Shown in pieces: positions 24,201 to 33,186 of a stretch of 64,000 nt of DNA. Within the stretch, counting starts at the first letter, position 1; each line of letters begins with the position of its first letter. The notes below the pieces were generated by a model that saw only the letters and a program-made list of their open reading frames with translations, searched no databases and was not told the DNA's origin. This DNA is from Linepithema humile. Taxonomy: Eukaryota; Arthropoda; Insecta; Hymenoptera; Formicidae. The stretch lies in the NCBI RefSeq assembly GCF_040581485.1, contig NC_090128.1, positions 16,070,931 to 16,134,930 on the forward strand. Reading direction: 5' to 3'. Position numbers and translations under genes: made by a program.

Positions 24201-26726
24201 GTATATGCAAAAAAAGCAAAGAAGCAACAATTTTATACATACTGAGAGAAAAGTATGTGATATTTGGAACTATAATTGTGTGGGACTATAATTATAATCA
24301 GAATAATGACACATTTTTATAGGAATTGTTACTATAATGTTAGCAATAATAACCTTTTACGTATGGTACTGTCAATCATATAATCAACTATATAGTTAGA
24401 ATATCTATAAAAATATGGTTGGCGCCAAAAAACACTATAGATTATGGTTATTGCAATTATTCTTTTCTCTCAGTGCAATATTTATAATACAGGCATTGCA
24501 AAATTCTATAAATCTTTTCAAATTTTTTAAACCACGCTCGCATTAATCTCGGCTAATCGTGCTAATTGAGTAAATCAGTTTTTAATTTTATATTTCAATA
24601 AAATTGAAAGAAAAATTCGAAACAAATGTAAAATAATTCGTACACTGAGAGAAAAGAATAATCGCAATAACCATAATCTACAGTGTTTTTTGGCGCCAAC
24701 CATATTTTTACAAGTATTCTAACTATATACATAGTTGATTATATGAATGACAATACCATAAGGTTATTATTGCTAACATTATAGTAACAAAAATTCCTAT
24801 AAAAATGAGTATTCTGATTATAATTATAGTTCCACACAATTATAGTTCCAAATATCACATACTTTTCTCTCAGTGTACAGTCGATGATTGCGAGAACATA
24901 TTCGCGCTTTATAGAGAAGCGTCAATATTTGCAGACTTCTGGCCTACATAGTAGCGTCAGTATGTAGAACCACTTTGTATTATGCCACAGCCGCGATAAT
25001 CGGGAGAGCATTAGCCCCGCGATGTTAAAATTATTGTTTTCAACATGCGGCAGACATCATCAGTCATATACGTCGCGCGTCTCAAGAGACTGATAATTTC
25101 TAATTTCACTGTTGTTACGAGAATACAGATTGCAATATCACGGTAAACATTATTCATAATTCGGTTCGTAAGCAACAACATGAACCACGTGAAGAAATTT
25201 AGCGCGACGTTTCGCTCGTTTCTATAATATTTACAAGAAATAAAACAAGTTCGTATACAAGAATATATTCATTCATTCCTGATATCACTTCGACAAATCT
25301 GTGGCTGTGTTCCGAAATTTACTGTCAGTATTGAAAATCTATAGTTTACGTCACGTATATTGTAGATTTTCAGTACTGGCAGTGAATTTCGGAACGGTGT
25401 TTTCGAAATATTATTCTATCCTACTTCAAACCACAAAACTATCAAATCACGTATAACGTCGTTTGCATTAAATATATTCGAATGTTTATACTTAATATTG
25501 AGCAAAAAATCATTCTTTTTATTCATTAATTTAATTTCGCGATTAGTGACTACACATTATCATTATACTTATCGGATTTAACACGGCTTTTTATGTAACA
25601 AAAAAAATCGACCAAGGGTCACTTTTTTCAACGTCGGTTAACGTTAACCGACGATTTCAATTTGTTAATAGAATTGCTAACATGAATAAAATATCGTCAA
25701 CAAAAAATTTTTGACATCTTTAATGAAGATATTTTATTTTTTATGTTAGTAATTCTATTAACAAATTGAAATCGTCGATTAACGTTAACCGACGTTGGAA
25801 AAAGTGGCCCCAAATCATACAAAGATATAAAGAAGGAGAGGACTGTTTCAAGAGAAATGGTTTCACGTAAATTTATAAAAGCGATAATTTTTAATCATAG
25901 CATTATATTAAAAGATTAATCGAATCATTCATTTTAGAAAAAATTTATTCTATAATTGTCGAAAATAAATTTTTATTACAAGCAGTGCTCTATATATATT
26001 TTATCAATGGATGTTCTTTGTTAGAGATCCTTTAGTTAATTGAAAGTCGATTTTTTCTTAACGAAAATATCGAGATAATTGATTATTAATTACAACTTTC
26101 TAATATTTTGCAATACATTAAATAATAAATCTCAAGTTAAAAATTTATTAAAATAAATTCCAAAATTAATTTGACGAATGTAATTTTATAATCTATTTCC
26201 TCAAGTCCACCAAAAATCTTTTTCAGTATAATTTGCAAACTATTGATGTCTCAATAATTTCATTAGGAAAAATTGACTTAACCAAAAAAGACTAAAAAAA
26301 ACACGCGGTGATCGTGCGACTTTTTTTATATATAAATATTGCATTTGCAATCATTGAGATAAAAGTGAAAAAAGCATATAGTATAGTTGCACAATTTTAC
26401 GAAATGTTTCTTTTTATGTCCCGAGAATATTTTAGAATAGGCATCCTTTTTCAAATGACCAATTCGATTACGCAAGAAAAAATGAACTCACCGAGCCGAA
26501 GTTCCCCGAAATTTCCACAGCCGATTTTCTTGCCGACCCGAAAATTTGGGCCGACCATGAGCACGCCGGACGACGAAGTGACACTGTGCCGGGACGAGTG
26601 CACGTTCGACCGGGCGGCGTTACCGCTGCCCCTAGAGGTCCGCTTGGCGACCTCCTGGTCGCGCTCGGAGCTGCGCGCTCCGAGCTCCTTGTCACCGCGA
26701 TTCTCCCTGCCGTCTCGCTTCTGCAT
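19..26726 (-). CDS. gish: Casein kinase I gamma (gilgamesh), N-terminal five coding exons, partial at left edge
   Basis: A CK1-family Ser/Thr kinase, normally membrane-anchored and acting in Wnt, vesicle and polarity signalling. I join five exons: 26726-26492, 3327-3287, 3151-3082, 809-661 and 253-19. All junctions are GT-AG and all phases agree (1, 0, 1, 0, 1), giving 243 residues plus one base. Residues 1-59 are a polar Ser/Arg-rich tail. The glycine loop is at 65-79 (GCGNFGELRLG), the catalytic lysine is in VAIK near 91, the HRD equivalent YRDIKPEN has D181, and DFG has D204. The CK1-gamma signature runs through EGIPEVYYFGPCGKYNA and GTARYMSINTHLGK. The first in-frame ATG after the TAA at 26763-26765 is 26726-26724. 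An upstream GTG at 26750 is not a credible start. The C-lobe and the lipidated tail lie beyond base 1. An upstream coding exon joined by splicing cannot be excluded. Confidence 0.95.
661..809 (-). CDS. gish: gish exon 4
   Basis: A 149-nt exon (acceptor atatag, donor gtaagt) encodes EGIPEVYYFGPCGKYNALVM followed by ELLGPSLEDLFDLCGRRFTL and the TQL that precedes the catalytic-loop exon. These blocks are nearly invariant in CK1-gamma kinases. Confidence 0.95.
1571..1795. mobile_element. Palindromic MITE (about 225 bp)
   Basis: The outer arms ACCTCTGTGAAGTTGGCACT and its near-perfect reverse complement run inward through CCATTTTCAAAATT and ATATAATTATAAGAGTT to a short AT-rich loop. There is no coding capacity. 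The family is not identified. Confidence 0.7.
1829..2590. mobile_element. TTAA-flanked hairpin MITE, family B, interrupted copy
   Basis: TTAA at both ends encloses inverted ends related to GGGGATCCTGGAGTCGTCTG. Inner palindromic modules include TTTCTTTTAAA, ATTAGCATATGTACTTTAAT and AAAATAGAAGGTAAAACAGA. A TTAA target site suggests piggyBac-type mobilisation, which is an inference. Other copies are at 11356-11700, 20877-21082 and, decayed, 60410-60690. This copy is split by an insertion at 2126-2477. Confidence 0.8.
2126..2477. mobile_element. hAT-type MITE nested in the family B element
   Basis: A 352-bp insertion is flanked by the exact 8-bp duplication ATTAGCAT (2118-2125 and 2478-2485). 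Its ends are CACGGCCGCA and TGCGGCCCTG, so the terminal repeats match at 9 of 10 bases and have the CAGGG style of hAT elements. The uninterrupted family B copy near 11600 shows the empty junction. The interior is AT-rich and non-coding. Confidence 0.82.
3082..3151 (-). CDS. gish: gish exon 3
   Basis: A 70-nt exon encodes EPMKSKAPQLHLEYRFYKLL and then GTH, plus one base. It is flanked by gttacag and gtgagtg. It is the CK1-gamma block around helix C and joins in frame to EGIPEVYYFG in the next exon. Confidence 0.93.
3287..3327 (-). CDS. gish: gish exon 2 (41-nt micro-exon, VAIK lysine)
   Basis: A 41-nt exon follows a T-rich tract ending in tag and precedes gtgagtaaaag. With the carried G it encodes GKNLYNNEHVAIKM, kinase subdomain II. 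It is too short to be found by length alone and is identified from the family sequence and the splice sites. Confidence 0.92.
3328..6150. other. gish 23-kb intron, left part: AT-rich spacer
   Basis: AT-rich sequence with short runs and weak internal repeats, such as AAAGATATTTAAAGATATTT near 4480-4515. No exon, RNA gene or clear element is visible. Confidence 0.5.
6150..8890. other. gish intron: GC-rich islands with simple repeats
   Basis: Local GC-rich, CpG-containing stretches (about 6230-6600, 7380-7690, 8480-8870) stand out from the AT-rich intron. They include (GAAC)n at 6318-6340, (GC)n at 6402-6421 and CT-rich tracts at 8493-8540. Open frames here lack recognisable domains. Intronic enhancers or alternative promoters are possible but not shown. 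Confidence 0.4.
8100..8117. repeat. Poly(A) tract
   Basis: A run of about 20 adenines in gish intron sequence. No adjoining retroelement body or target duplication was recognised. Confidence 0.7.
11356..11700. mobile_element. TTAA-flanked hairpin MITE, family B, intact copy
   Basis: A 345-bp element with TTAA at both ends and ends GGAGATCCCGGAGTCGCCTG and its counterpart CTTTAAGATCTCC. The centre is a strong hairpin built from AATTTTACGAAAAATAGAAG and its complement. This is the best-preserved copy here and shows the uninterrupted junction that the hAT MITE broke at 2126. Confidence 0.85.
11701..15762. other. gish intron, middle part: mixed GC islands and AT-rich spacer
   Basis: GC-rich patches occur near 11740-12050, 12470-12720, 13560-13690, 14600-14860 and 15100-15560. 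The only feature I can name is the tRNA-like sequence at 12901-12972. The 172-codon open frame at 15103-15621 has no family resemblance or splice context and is not called. Confidence 0.4.
12901..12972 (+). pseudogene. tRNA-like sequence, probable tRNA pseudogene
   Basis: This is tRNA-length, with a good internal A box (TAGTTTAGTGG, 12908-12918), a good B box (GGTTCAATTCC, 12951-12961) and a perfect T-arm (CCGGG/CCCGG). The 5' acceptor strand TTATAGT does not pair with the 3' strand CTTAGCC. The anticodon loop CCGGAAA has C instead of U at position 33, and its stem has a mismatch. The variable loop is short, so the nominal GGA anticodon does not make it a normal serine tRNA. A decayed tRNA, possibly glycine-like, is most likely. 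Confidence 0.6.
15763..16463. mobile_element. TTAA-flanked element with short inverted ends
   Basis: TTAA precedes GAGCTAGCAC on the left and follows GTGCTAGC on the right. Subterminal blocks AAAATTTAGTGCTATCTTAG and TTAGTGCTCC recur inverted as GGAGCACCAAATTAGCACTT. About 700 bp, non-coding. A piggyBac-type MITE is inferred from TTAA only. Confidence 0.65.
16464..17830. other. gish intron spacer
   Basis: AT-rich apart from a small GC-rich patch at 16780-16880. No gene or repeat was recognised. Confidence 0.45.
17831..18374. mobile_element. Long palindromic MITE with mariner-like ends
   Basis: Inverted arms of about 250 bp start TTGGGTTGAATGGAACGTTC and end with the complementary TTCAACCCAA, flanked by TA. 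The arms match across the blocks TTTTTTGCTAAGAGATAGCA, AAGTTGAAAGATGGCCAATA and ATGTGCATTTTCGGCATATT. The TA target site and the TTGGGTTG-type end suggest mobilisation by a mariner/Tc1 transposase. It has no open frame. Confidence 0.75.
18375..20876. other. gish intron: GC patch and AT-rich spacer
   Basis: GC-rich patches lie at 18400-18670 and 20100-20360, the latter rich in CpG and ACGTG-type motifs. The remainder is AT-rich. An alternative promoter in the 20.1-20.4 kb patch is conceivable but unsupported. Confidence 0.4.
20877..21082. mobile_element. TTAA-flanked hairpin MITE, family B, shortened copy
   Basis: TTAA ends, left end GAGAAACCTGGAGTCGTCTG and right end CAGACGACTCCAGGATCCCC. 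The central hairpin and one of the ATTAGCATATGTACTTTAAT modules are lost, so this is an internally deleted member of the family at 1829 and 11356. Confidence 0.8.
21083..24240. other. gish intron: spacer with GC patches
   Basis: GC-rich patches at 21240-21560, 22320-22580 and 23380-23480 alternate with AT-rich sequence. A 70-codon lysine-rich frame at 21817-22029 has no recognisable relative. No element boundaries are visible. Confidence 0.4.
24241..24475 (+). mobile_element. MITE with ACTGAGAGAAAAG ends, copy 1
   Basis: A 235-bp element begins ACTGAGAGAAAAGTATGTGA and ends CTTTTCTCTCAGT. The interior includes TATGGTTGGCGCCAAAAAAC. It is closely similar to the inverted copy at 24643-24875. 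Confidence 0.8.
24643..24875 (-). mobile_element. MITE with ACTGAGAGAAAAG ends, copy 2 (inverted)
   Basis: This is the same family as 24241-24475 in the opposite orientation, separated by 167 bp. It starts CACTGAGAGAAAAGAATAAT, ends TTTTCTCTCAGTG, and is flanked by TA on both sides (consistent with a TA target site). The two copies together could form a large foldback. Confidence 0.8.
25306..25400. repeat. Short palindromic element
   Basis: Arms GTGTTCCGAAATTTACTGTC and its imperfect complement (CAGTGAATTTCGGAAC) flank an inner AAATCTAYAGTTTACGTCAC-like palindrome. A related half-element is at 28880-28970. Confidence 0.6.
25611..25812. mobile_element. Palindromic MITE (about 200 bp)
   Basis: Inverted arms contain AACGTCGGTTAACGTTAACC and GATTTCAATTTGTTAATAGA and match the right half ending in CGACGTTGG. 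The loop is AT-rich. The family is not identified. Confidence 0.7.
26492..26726 (-). CDS. gish: gish exon 1 (start codon and glycine-rich loop)
   Basis: This exon encodes residues 1-78 plus the first base of Gly79. It ends CTCG before gtgagttc. The next exon begins GG, completing the glycine and continuing KNLYNNEHVAIKM. The order of kinase subdomains I and II across a 23.2-kb intron (3328-26491) is what joins this distant exon to the others. Confidence 0.93.
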
Positions 26727-26862
26727 CTCGTACCGGTCGTTGTTATCCACGATTGCGACGATTTAATTATCAATAATATGATCCTAACTAACTATACGCA
26801 GCGTCACGTTCACACCCGCGATATTTTTCTTTTTCACCACACTTGTTTGCGTCGTGCCGGCG

Positions 26863-27205
<343 letters not shown>

Positions 27206-28387
27206 CAATGATGTCAGTTTCTTGTCAGTGATGGGGATCGATCCCCGTATAAGGCATATCTTTATGCCTCCGAGGAAACGCGAGGGCACGACACACGAAC
27301 AACACGACACGGCACTCGCCGCAATTTTCCCGCAGGCGGAAAAGGGCACGCGCGGGCGCGGTGTGCACTATGTAGCGCGGAAGGAAAGGACGCACGGGCG
27401 GCGGCGGTGGAGGTAAGGAGGAGGAAGGGGGATGGGGAGAAGGAAGAGGAAAGGAGTTGTGTCGAGGGAGCTGGCTGACTGTCAAAGTTCGACGGACGAC
27501 GCCTCTCGCGAATCAATCCCCATGCCAGCCTAACCTCTCACCGAGTTGTCTGCCTCGTCCTTCCAGGCGTGTTCCCTCAAAAGACGTCGAACACGCAGCA
27601 AGGCGTCGTAAAAGGATGCGGTACGTTACGACACCGTGTCGAGGAGTCGTATCCGAAATCACTGCTGCTGATTGCGCTTCTCTCACTCGTCCGCCTGAAG
27701 CGGCGAACCGGCGGTGTTGACGTTCGTCGTCACGGGAGCGATAGGAGGAATCGAACAGTCGGCGCAGCGTTATACGGCGTCGTCGATCCGGACGATCCCA
27801 TAGCAATTTCGATTTGCCTCTCACGGCTGGCTGCTGCCGCCAAGACGCTGGATGCCGATGGTGCAGTCGACAACGACGAAAATCGCGCGGCTCACGCTCT
27901 GCCGACGCGGCGCAGCACGGCATCACCGTGGTGGCGGCGACGGTGGCGGTCGTTCTTGTGTGCGGTTGCTGTGCTATTGCCGCTCCTGCTGCTGCTGTTG
28001 CTGTTGCTACCGGTGCGAGTATTGTTAGTGCTGCGAGCGCGTTCCGCGGTCGTCAGCTCCTCCATTACGTGCCGCGGCTGAGGAGCACCGCAAAATTTAC
28101 GCAAGCAAGCGAGCAACTCGATCACGACTCGCGACTCAATTCGGAGCGCAGTCTCAGAAACCTTCGTTCGTCCGTACGTCGATTCTCGGACAGGCAACGG
28201 CGTACGTCGAGATTCCCTAGAAACACACACGCACGTATCCTATTATCCACTTATGTGAGTCACACGCGTACGTCTCGCCTTCCGTCGCGCGCGTTCCTTG
28301 ATGCATCCGCAAATGGAGCGGAGTTCACTTCGTGCATCTCATCACCAACGCGCGATGTCAATCGGTGCTGATACACGAGTTCCTCGC

Positions 28388-28452
28388 TTTCTTTCTTTTT
28401 CTCTCTCTCTCTCTCTCCCTTCCTCTCTCTCTCTCTCTCCTCCTTTCTCTCA
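28388..28452. repeat. CT/GA-rich tract upstream of gish
   Basis: Interrupted (CT)n, which is (GA)n on the gish strand. GAGA-type tracts often lie in insect promoters. Its role here is inferred from position only. Confidence 0.6.
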
Positions 28453-28732
28453 CTGCTGCCACGACATATACCTAACTCGAAGCAAACGTGCTGCTCTGCT
28501 CTCACTCTCGTCGTGGTGCCGCTGAACTACTCGTGGGCAGCAAACACAGCTGTTACAGCTACATCCGCAACGTTCTCGCGTTTACACGGAGTCACTTCTG
28601 CGCGCAATCTCGCATCGCACGTACGATATCCCTTCGTCAACTCGTCTTACCCGCGATCAAAATTTCGCGAACAACAAACCAGTACTCCTATCTTTTGCGA
28701 TGAGACATAACACTTGAGACTCTCAAGCAGTG

Positions 28733-29070
28733 TTGCTAGACGAGACGCTTTTTTTTGCGCATGCGTTTAGAAATCGGTTTCAATGAAGTACTAATTCAGG
28801 AGAAAAAGGATACTCCCAAGCCCTTTATTTAAATTTTTTCAGAAATTTGTCCGCTGTAGTCCCCCCAATCTTGACTGTTTTCGATATTCATTATTAGTGA
28901 TAAAATGCTACAGATAAGTGACGTAAACTATAAATTTCAGTATTGGCAGTGAATATCGGAACACAGCTCTTTTCGCGCCCAACAGCGCTATATACCTATA
29001 TACACCGCTGGATTCACAGCTCCTGCTGCACCGCGCATACGTGAAAAAAAGCGTCTCGTCTAGTAACATT
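28733..29070. mobile_element. Element with inverted ends, GTTGCTAGACGAGACGC
   Basis: GTGTTGCTAGACGAGACGCT at the left is matched by AGCGTCTCGTCTAGTAAC at the right. It directly abuts the palindrome at 29072. The interior holds a half-copy of the CAGTATTGGCAGTGAATATC palindrome seen near 25350. Confidence 0.6.
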
Positions 29071-29071
29071 A

Positions 29072-29646
29072 GGTGCATCCAGTACTACAAGCGCTCACTG
29101 AGCGTCTAAGGCCGAATTTCCACTGAGCGCGTCACGCGTCGGCGTCATCCGTCGCGTCACGAATTAACCAATCAAAACATCCCATTTTATTGCATCATTT
29201 GCCGCGCGAATAAAATGGGATGTTTTGATTAGTTAATTCGTGACGCGATGGATAACGCCGCGCGTGACGCGCTCAGTGGGAATTCGGCTTAAGTAGCAAT
29301 CGAATGTGATTGATTTTTATCTTTGAATCCACCAATCATATTTGACTGCTATTTAGCCTAGAGACCCTAAAAAGAGAGACTCGCCAACTCGTTGGACTCT
29401 GATTGGCTGGTGTATGGATCGCACATTTGTGCCCCGTGTGCACCATAAAGCTACACTGAACTACACTATGGCCGGTATTCATAGTGTAGTTCAGTGTAGC
29501 TTTATGGTGCACACGGGGCACAAATGTGCGATCCATACACCAGCCAATCAGAGTCCACTAACAGTCACGTGACGAGTTGGCGAGTCTCTCTTTTTAGGGT
29601 TTCTAATTTAGCCGCTCAGTGAGCGCTTGTAGTACTGGATGCACCC
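29072..29646. mobile_element. Large hairpin element hosting a nested MITE
   Basis: Outer arms GGTGCATCCAGTACTACAAG and the complementary right end enclose long matching inner arms (GGATCGCACATTTGTGCCCC and others) around TATGGCCGGTATTCATAG. The left arm is interrupted at 29110-29289. A half-copy without that insertion is at 42306-42400. Confidence 0.78.
29110..29289. mobile_element. PIF/Harbinger-type hairpin MITE, copy 1
   Basis: A 180-bp palindrome, with left end GGCCGAATTTCCACTGAGCG and an inner arm containing CAAAACATCCCATTTTAT, is flanked by TAA (29107-29109 and 29290-29292). The paralogous empty site CGGCTAAGTAGC at about 42343-42354 shows the junction before insertion. The target site and ends fit PIF/Harbinger elements. 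Confidence 0.82.
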
Positions 29647-29650
29647 ATTA

Positions 29651-29831
29651 GGCCAAATTCCCACTGAGCGCGTCACGCGTCGGCGTCATCCATCGCGTCA
29701 CGAATCAACCAATCAAAACATCCCATTTTATTACATTATTTGCCGCGCTAATAAAATGGGATGTTTTGATTGGTTGATTTGTGACGCGACGGATGACGCC
29801 GACGCGTGACGCGCTCAGTGGGAATTCGGCC
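29651..29831. mobile_element. PIF/Harbinger-type hairpin MITE, copy 2
   Basis: Same family as 29110-29289. Ends GGCCAAATTCCCACTGAGCG and GAATTCGGCC are flanked by TTA on both sides. It lies 5 bp beyond the large hairpin element. Confidence 0.82.
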
Positions 29832-30189
29832 TTAGATTTGTACTTTATAGCTAAACTGGCTGCACTAGTTCAGAGTTTATCTTTCTCCTTTTAATGTGGA
29901 GGGATTAACAAAATAAATATCAATATAATATTAGCCTATCTAATAAAAATTTTTAATTTTTTAAAAATTTTTACGCATCAAATCGATAGAAAATTGATTG
30001 TTGGTTCCAATTGTGCCTTTTAGAATGATTGTTGATGGATTATATATTAATTATAACAAAATAATGATTTTCAATAGCGTACATATTGCACATGCGCGAC
30101 TCTCAACTGTAAAGTTAGATACTCTGGAAATAATGGCTGCGCTATTGAAAATTATTACTTTTAAATTAACAACCCTTAGGGCACTTAGG

Positions 30190-30330
30190 GCCTATCCAGA
30201 CAAACTTGCATAGTCGCATAAACATATGCATAAGGAAATTGATTGGTCCATTTTCTTATGCATTTGCTTATGGACCAATTTTCTTATGCATATGTTTATG
30301 CGACTATGCAAGTTTGTCTGGATAGGCCCT
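30190..30330. mobile_element. Near-perfect hairpin MITE, TTA flanked
   Basis: GGGCCTATCCAGACAAACTT at the left and its exact complement at the right continue inward through TTGATTGGTCCA to a tiny loop. TTA flanks each end, as for PIF/Harbinger elements. Confidence 0.8.
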
Positions 30331-30589
30331 TACTATATTCTTACATCGTGGCCCTTACCGCATCCTGCTGTAAGAGCCATTAGTCTGCTCTAGAGTGAGA
30401 GACGAATATCATCCGCACTGTAATGTTTTCTTAAATTCTCGAGTTCAATCAGCAATATAGAATATTACATATATGCTGCCATGCTACGTACATACATACA
30501 TACATACATACGTAGCATGTACTCATTCATTCCAGTATGTATATATTTCAGTGTTTTCAAATATCAATTTTATGTACAAGACCAATGGC

Positions 30590-30732
30590 TTACTTTACAC
30601 CGATTGTTTAATACGCGTACCAAGTATTAAATTTGCTTCTTTGATTGGTGTAGATTTTACACTAAACAATTTATACCTATCGAAGAAGCAGATTTAGTAC
30701 TTGGTATGCGTACTAAACAATCGGTGTAAACT
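30590..30732. mobile_element. Hairpin MITE, family J, copy 1
   Basis: Arms TTACACCGATTGTTTAATAC and the complementary ACAATCGGTGTAA, with internal ACCAAGTATTAAAT. A second copy is at 42504-42652. It directly abuts the family K element to the right. Confidence 0.75.
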
Positions 30733-30891
30733 AATGGCCGGAGCACAGACTTTTGCATAAAGCATAACGCATAAGCATAAGGAAATTGATTGGTCCATTT
30801 CCTTATGCATTTGCTTATGCTTATATATAGACCAATCAATTTCCTTATGCTTATGCGTTATGCTTTATGTAAAAGCTTGTGCTCTCGGCTT
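30733..30891. mobile_element. Hairpin MITE, family K, copy 1
   Basis: About 160 bp, from GGCCGGAGCACAGACTTTTG to CTTGTGCTCTCGGC. The arms are rich in GCATAAGCATAAGGAAATTG. Four further copies lie at 45274-46574. TTA/TAA flanks fit PIF/Harbinger mobilisation. Confidence 0.8.
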
Positions 30892-31338
30892 AAGGGTGCA
30901 ATTACATGGAGCGCGGTTCGCGGTACGCGGTACGCGGTAAAGGAACTAGTAACCAGAACCGTGCCGCCGTGCCGCCTGTTTTTTTTCCCTCCTATTACAT
31001 GGAGCCAAAAACTGCGCGGAAAAGCGGCACGGGCTAGTGACAAATTAACATTTATATGCATTTTTTTAAATGTATTGACTTATTTCTACGTTAATTTTAT
31101 CGATACGCTTATTCTTTCAACGGATCTATTTTATAATTGCATTTAAATTAATGAATTTCATTAAAAAATGCATACAAATGTTAATTTGTCACTAGCCCGT
31201 GCCGCTTTTCCGCGCAGTTTTTGGCTCCATGTAATAGGAGGGAAAAAAAACAGGCGGCACGGCGGCACGGTTCTGGTTACTAGTTCCTTTACCGCGTACC
31301 GCGTACCGTGAACCGCGCTCCATGTAATCGCACCCTAA
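30892..31338. mobile_element. Large near-perfect hairpin MITE, GC-rich arms
   Basis: About 445 bp. GGGTGCAATTACATGGAGCG begins arms of about 170 bp that match the right half almost base for base, ending CATGTAATCGCACCC. The inner loop is AT-rich and the element is flanked by TAA. Non-coding. Confidence 0.82.
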
Positions 31339-31823
31339 GCCAATGGGAGTTAGCAATTTAGTTATAATATAGGTATCTGAGCATCGATCATGTAATTTTT
31401 CTCTAGAAGCAGAAATGTGAAAAATAAAAACTTTTACGTGAATTCAACAATTCTATTCATCGAATTCATATGAAAATTTTACTTTTTACGTTTCCGTTCC
31501 TGGGGAGAAATTACGTGATTGATGTCCTGTGATCAAAATTCGTTCATCCAAAAACGCTATTTAACTTTCATGTTGGTAAGAATGCAGGAACAGCGCAATA
31601 GCGCGTATTATAAAAATTTATTTATGTAAATTTTCAATCTATATGATATAAAAACTTAATTTTATGTATTAATTATATTTTATAATTCTTATGTATTATA
31701 CGACTGTGTGTATATAAACGAAATGAAGAGATGTGGGTTAAAGATTGACATTGGAGATTAGAAGCACGTGAATGTCTTGCTCTGCATGAATGACGTAACA
31801 GCAACGGTACTATAGCACGAAAA
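31339..31823. other. Intergenic region upstream of Mic10
   Basis: AT-rich, without a recognised element. It must contain the Mic10 promoter and leader. No TATA box or initiator could be assigned with confidence. Confidence 0.4.
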
Positions 31824-32649
31824 ATGGCCGGCACGATGTGGGCAGAGGATGAAATTGGACGAAAGTGGGATCGTTGCTTTACGGATGCTATTCTTAAGTT
31901 CGGTAATTATTGCTTCTAGTACATCTGTTGACAATTAGATTTTCTGTGATATAAATGACAAATCTATTTCTTTAGGCGGCGGTGTAATCCTCGGCGGAGT
32001 GTTTTCCCTCTTTTTCTTCAAGAGTAAGATTATTTTGTGAATATACATATAATTAGTAATCCTGTAATATAAATGCAATTGTTACTATAATGTCTTTCAA
32101 CAGAGTTAATAACAATACATTCGATTATAAAGATGAATGTAATGAGATTTGGTATAACAATTTTTGAAAGATTTTAACGCATTGCATGCTTTTTATCATA
32201 TGTGCTGTGTATTGTGATGAATGATATATACTTATGCCTTTGCTTGTGAATAATATTATATAATTTTTCTCATTTTTAGTAGTACTTTTCGCAGAATATT
32301 TTGTCCATTCTTTATCAAAAACAAGTTATAATTTTGTGCAAAATTAAAAATTAATATACCAATAACAGTTATTTACAAATACATAATATTAAATAAATAT
32401 TAATTATTTGACAAGATACTTCAATTTTATTTAATGAGATAAAAAGTTTACAGAAATAGAAATAGAAAAAAATTCAAAAGTTGTATACATTTTATTAAGT
32501 TATTTATTATCCAAACTCAAGAACTATTGGTTATTATCACTGGGTATGACAAGAACGCTTTGGTCACAATTTTGGCCAATCTCTTCTATTGAAGAAAATA
32601 TATTTATATGTAATTTAAACCTTTTTCTTTTTTTATACATTCTTATCGC

Positions 32650-32741
<92 letters not shown>

Positions 32742-33186
32742 TGTTAAATGGATCTTTATTTAATTATTTAAATTTAATTGTTTTCTATACATATATATTA
32801 AATTATATATCAATTTTTATATATTTTATTAATTTGAATCTTTTTTTCTCTTTCCTATTTTCTCAAATTGAAGAGAACCCCAAATTATGACCAAAACATT
32901 TCTCTTATATTAATTAATAATAGTTTGCAGTTCGATAACCACACTTTTGATTTTTATTGCTTTTTCTTCCATTGTTTGTCTTTGAAGAATATTTTACAAT
33001 ATAACTATATTTATTAGTTTTATATTTATTATAATATAAATAATTTTCTTTATAGGGAGGAAATGGCCCATTATAACAGGTGCTGGCTTTGGATTAGGTA
33101 TGGCATATTCTAATTGTGAGGAAGATATAAATGCATCAATACGTCAACAGAAGCCTAGAAGTTGTAAACGTGAAGAGAAAAAATAG
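31824..33186 (+). CDS. Mic10: MICOS complex subunit Mic10, three exons
   Basis: Mic10 is a small inner-mitochondrial-membrane protein that oligomerises to bend membranes at crista junctions. Exons are 31824-31902, 31976-32023 and 33056-33186, with GT-AG junctions and consistent phases, giving 85 residues. The family start EIGRKWDRCFTDAILKFG is clear. The first membrane segment (27-41) carries GGGVILGG and the second (48-60) carries the glycine motif GAGFGLGMAYSN. They are joined by the positive loop KRRKWP. The charged C-terminus ends KREEKK. Length fits the family. The ATG at 31824 is the first in frame; a second ATG at codon 5 is possible. A candidate polyadenylation signal is near 33241. 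Intron 2 holds a CA microsatellite. Confidence 0.95.
32651..32737. repeat. (CA)n microsatellite in Mic10 intron 2
   Basis: About 87 bp of uninterrupted CA dinucleotides on the plus strand, inside the 1032-bp second intron of Mic10. Confidence 0.97.

Noticed and set aside
26724..26750. GTG at 26750 as gish start
   Set aside because: A eukaryotic kinase gene is expected to use ATG. The first in-frame ATG is at 26726.
27513..28371. Overlapping frames of 110-185 codons on both strands
   Set aside because: They lie in the CpG-rich gish leader/promoter, overlap on both strands and lack family resemblance.
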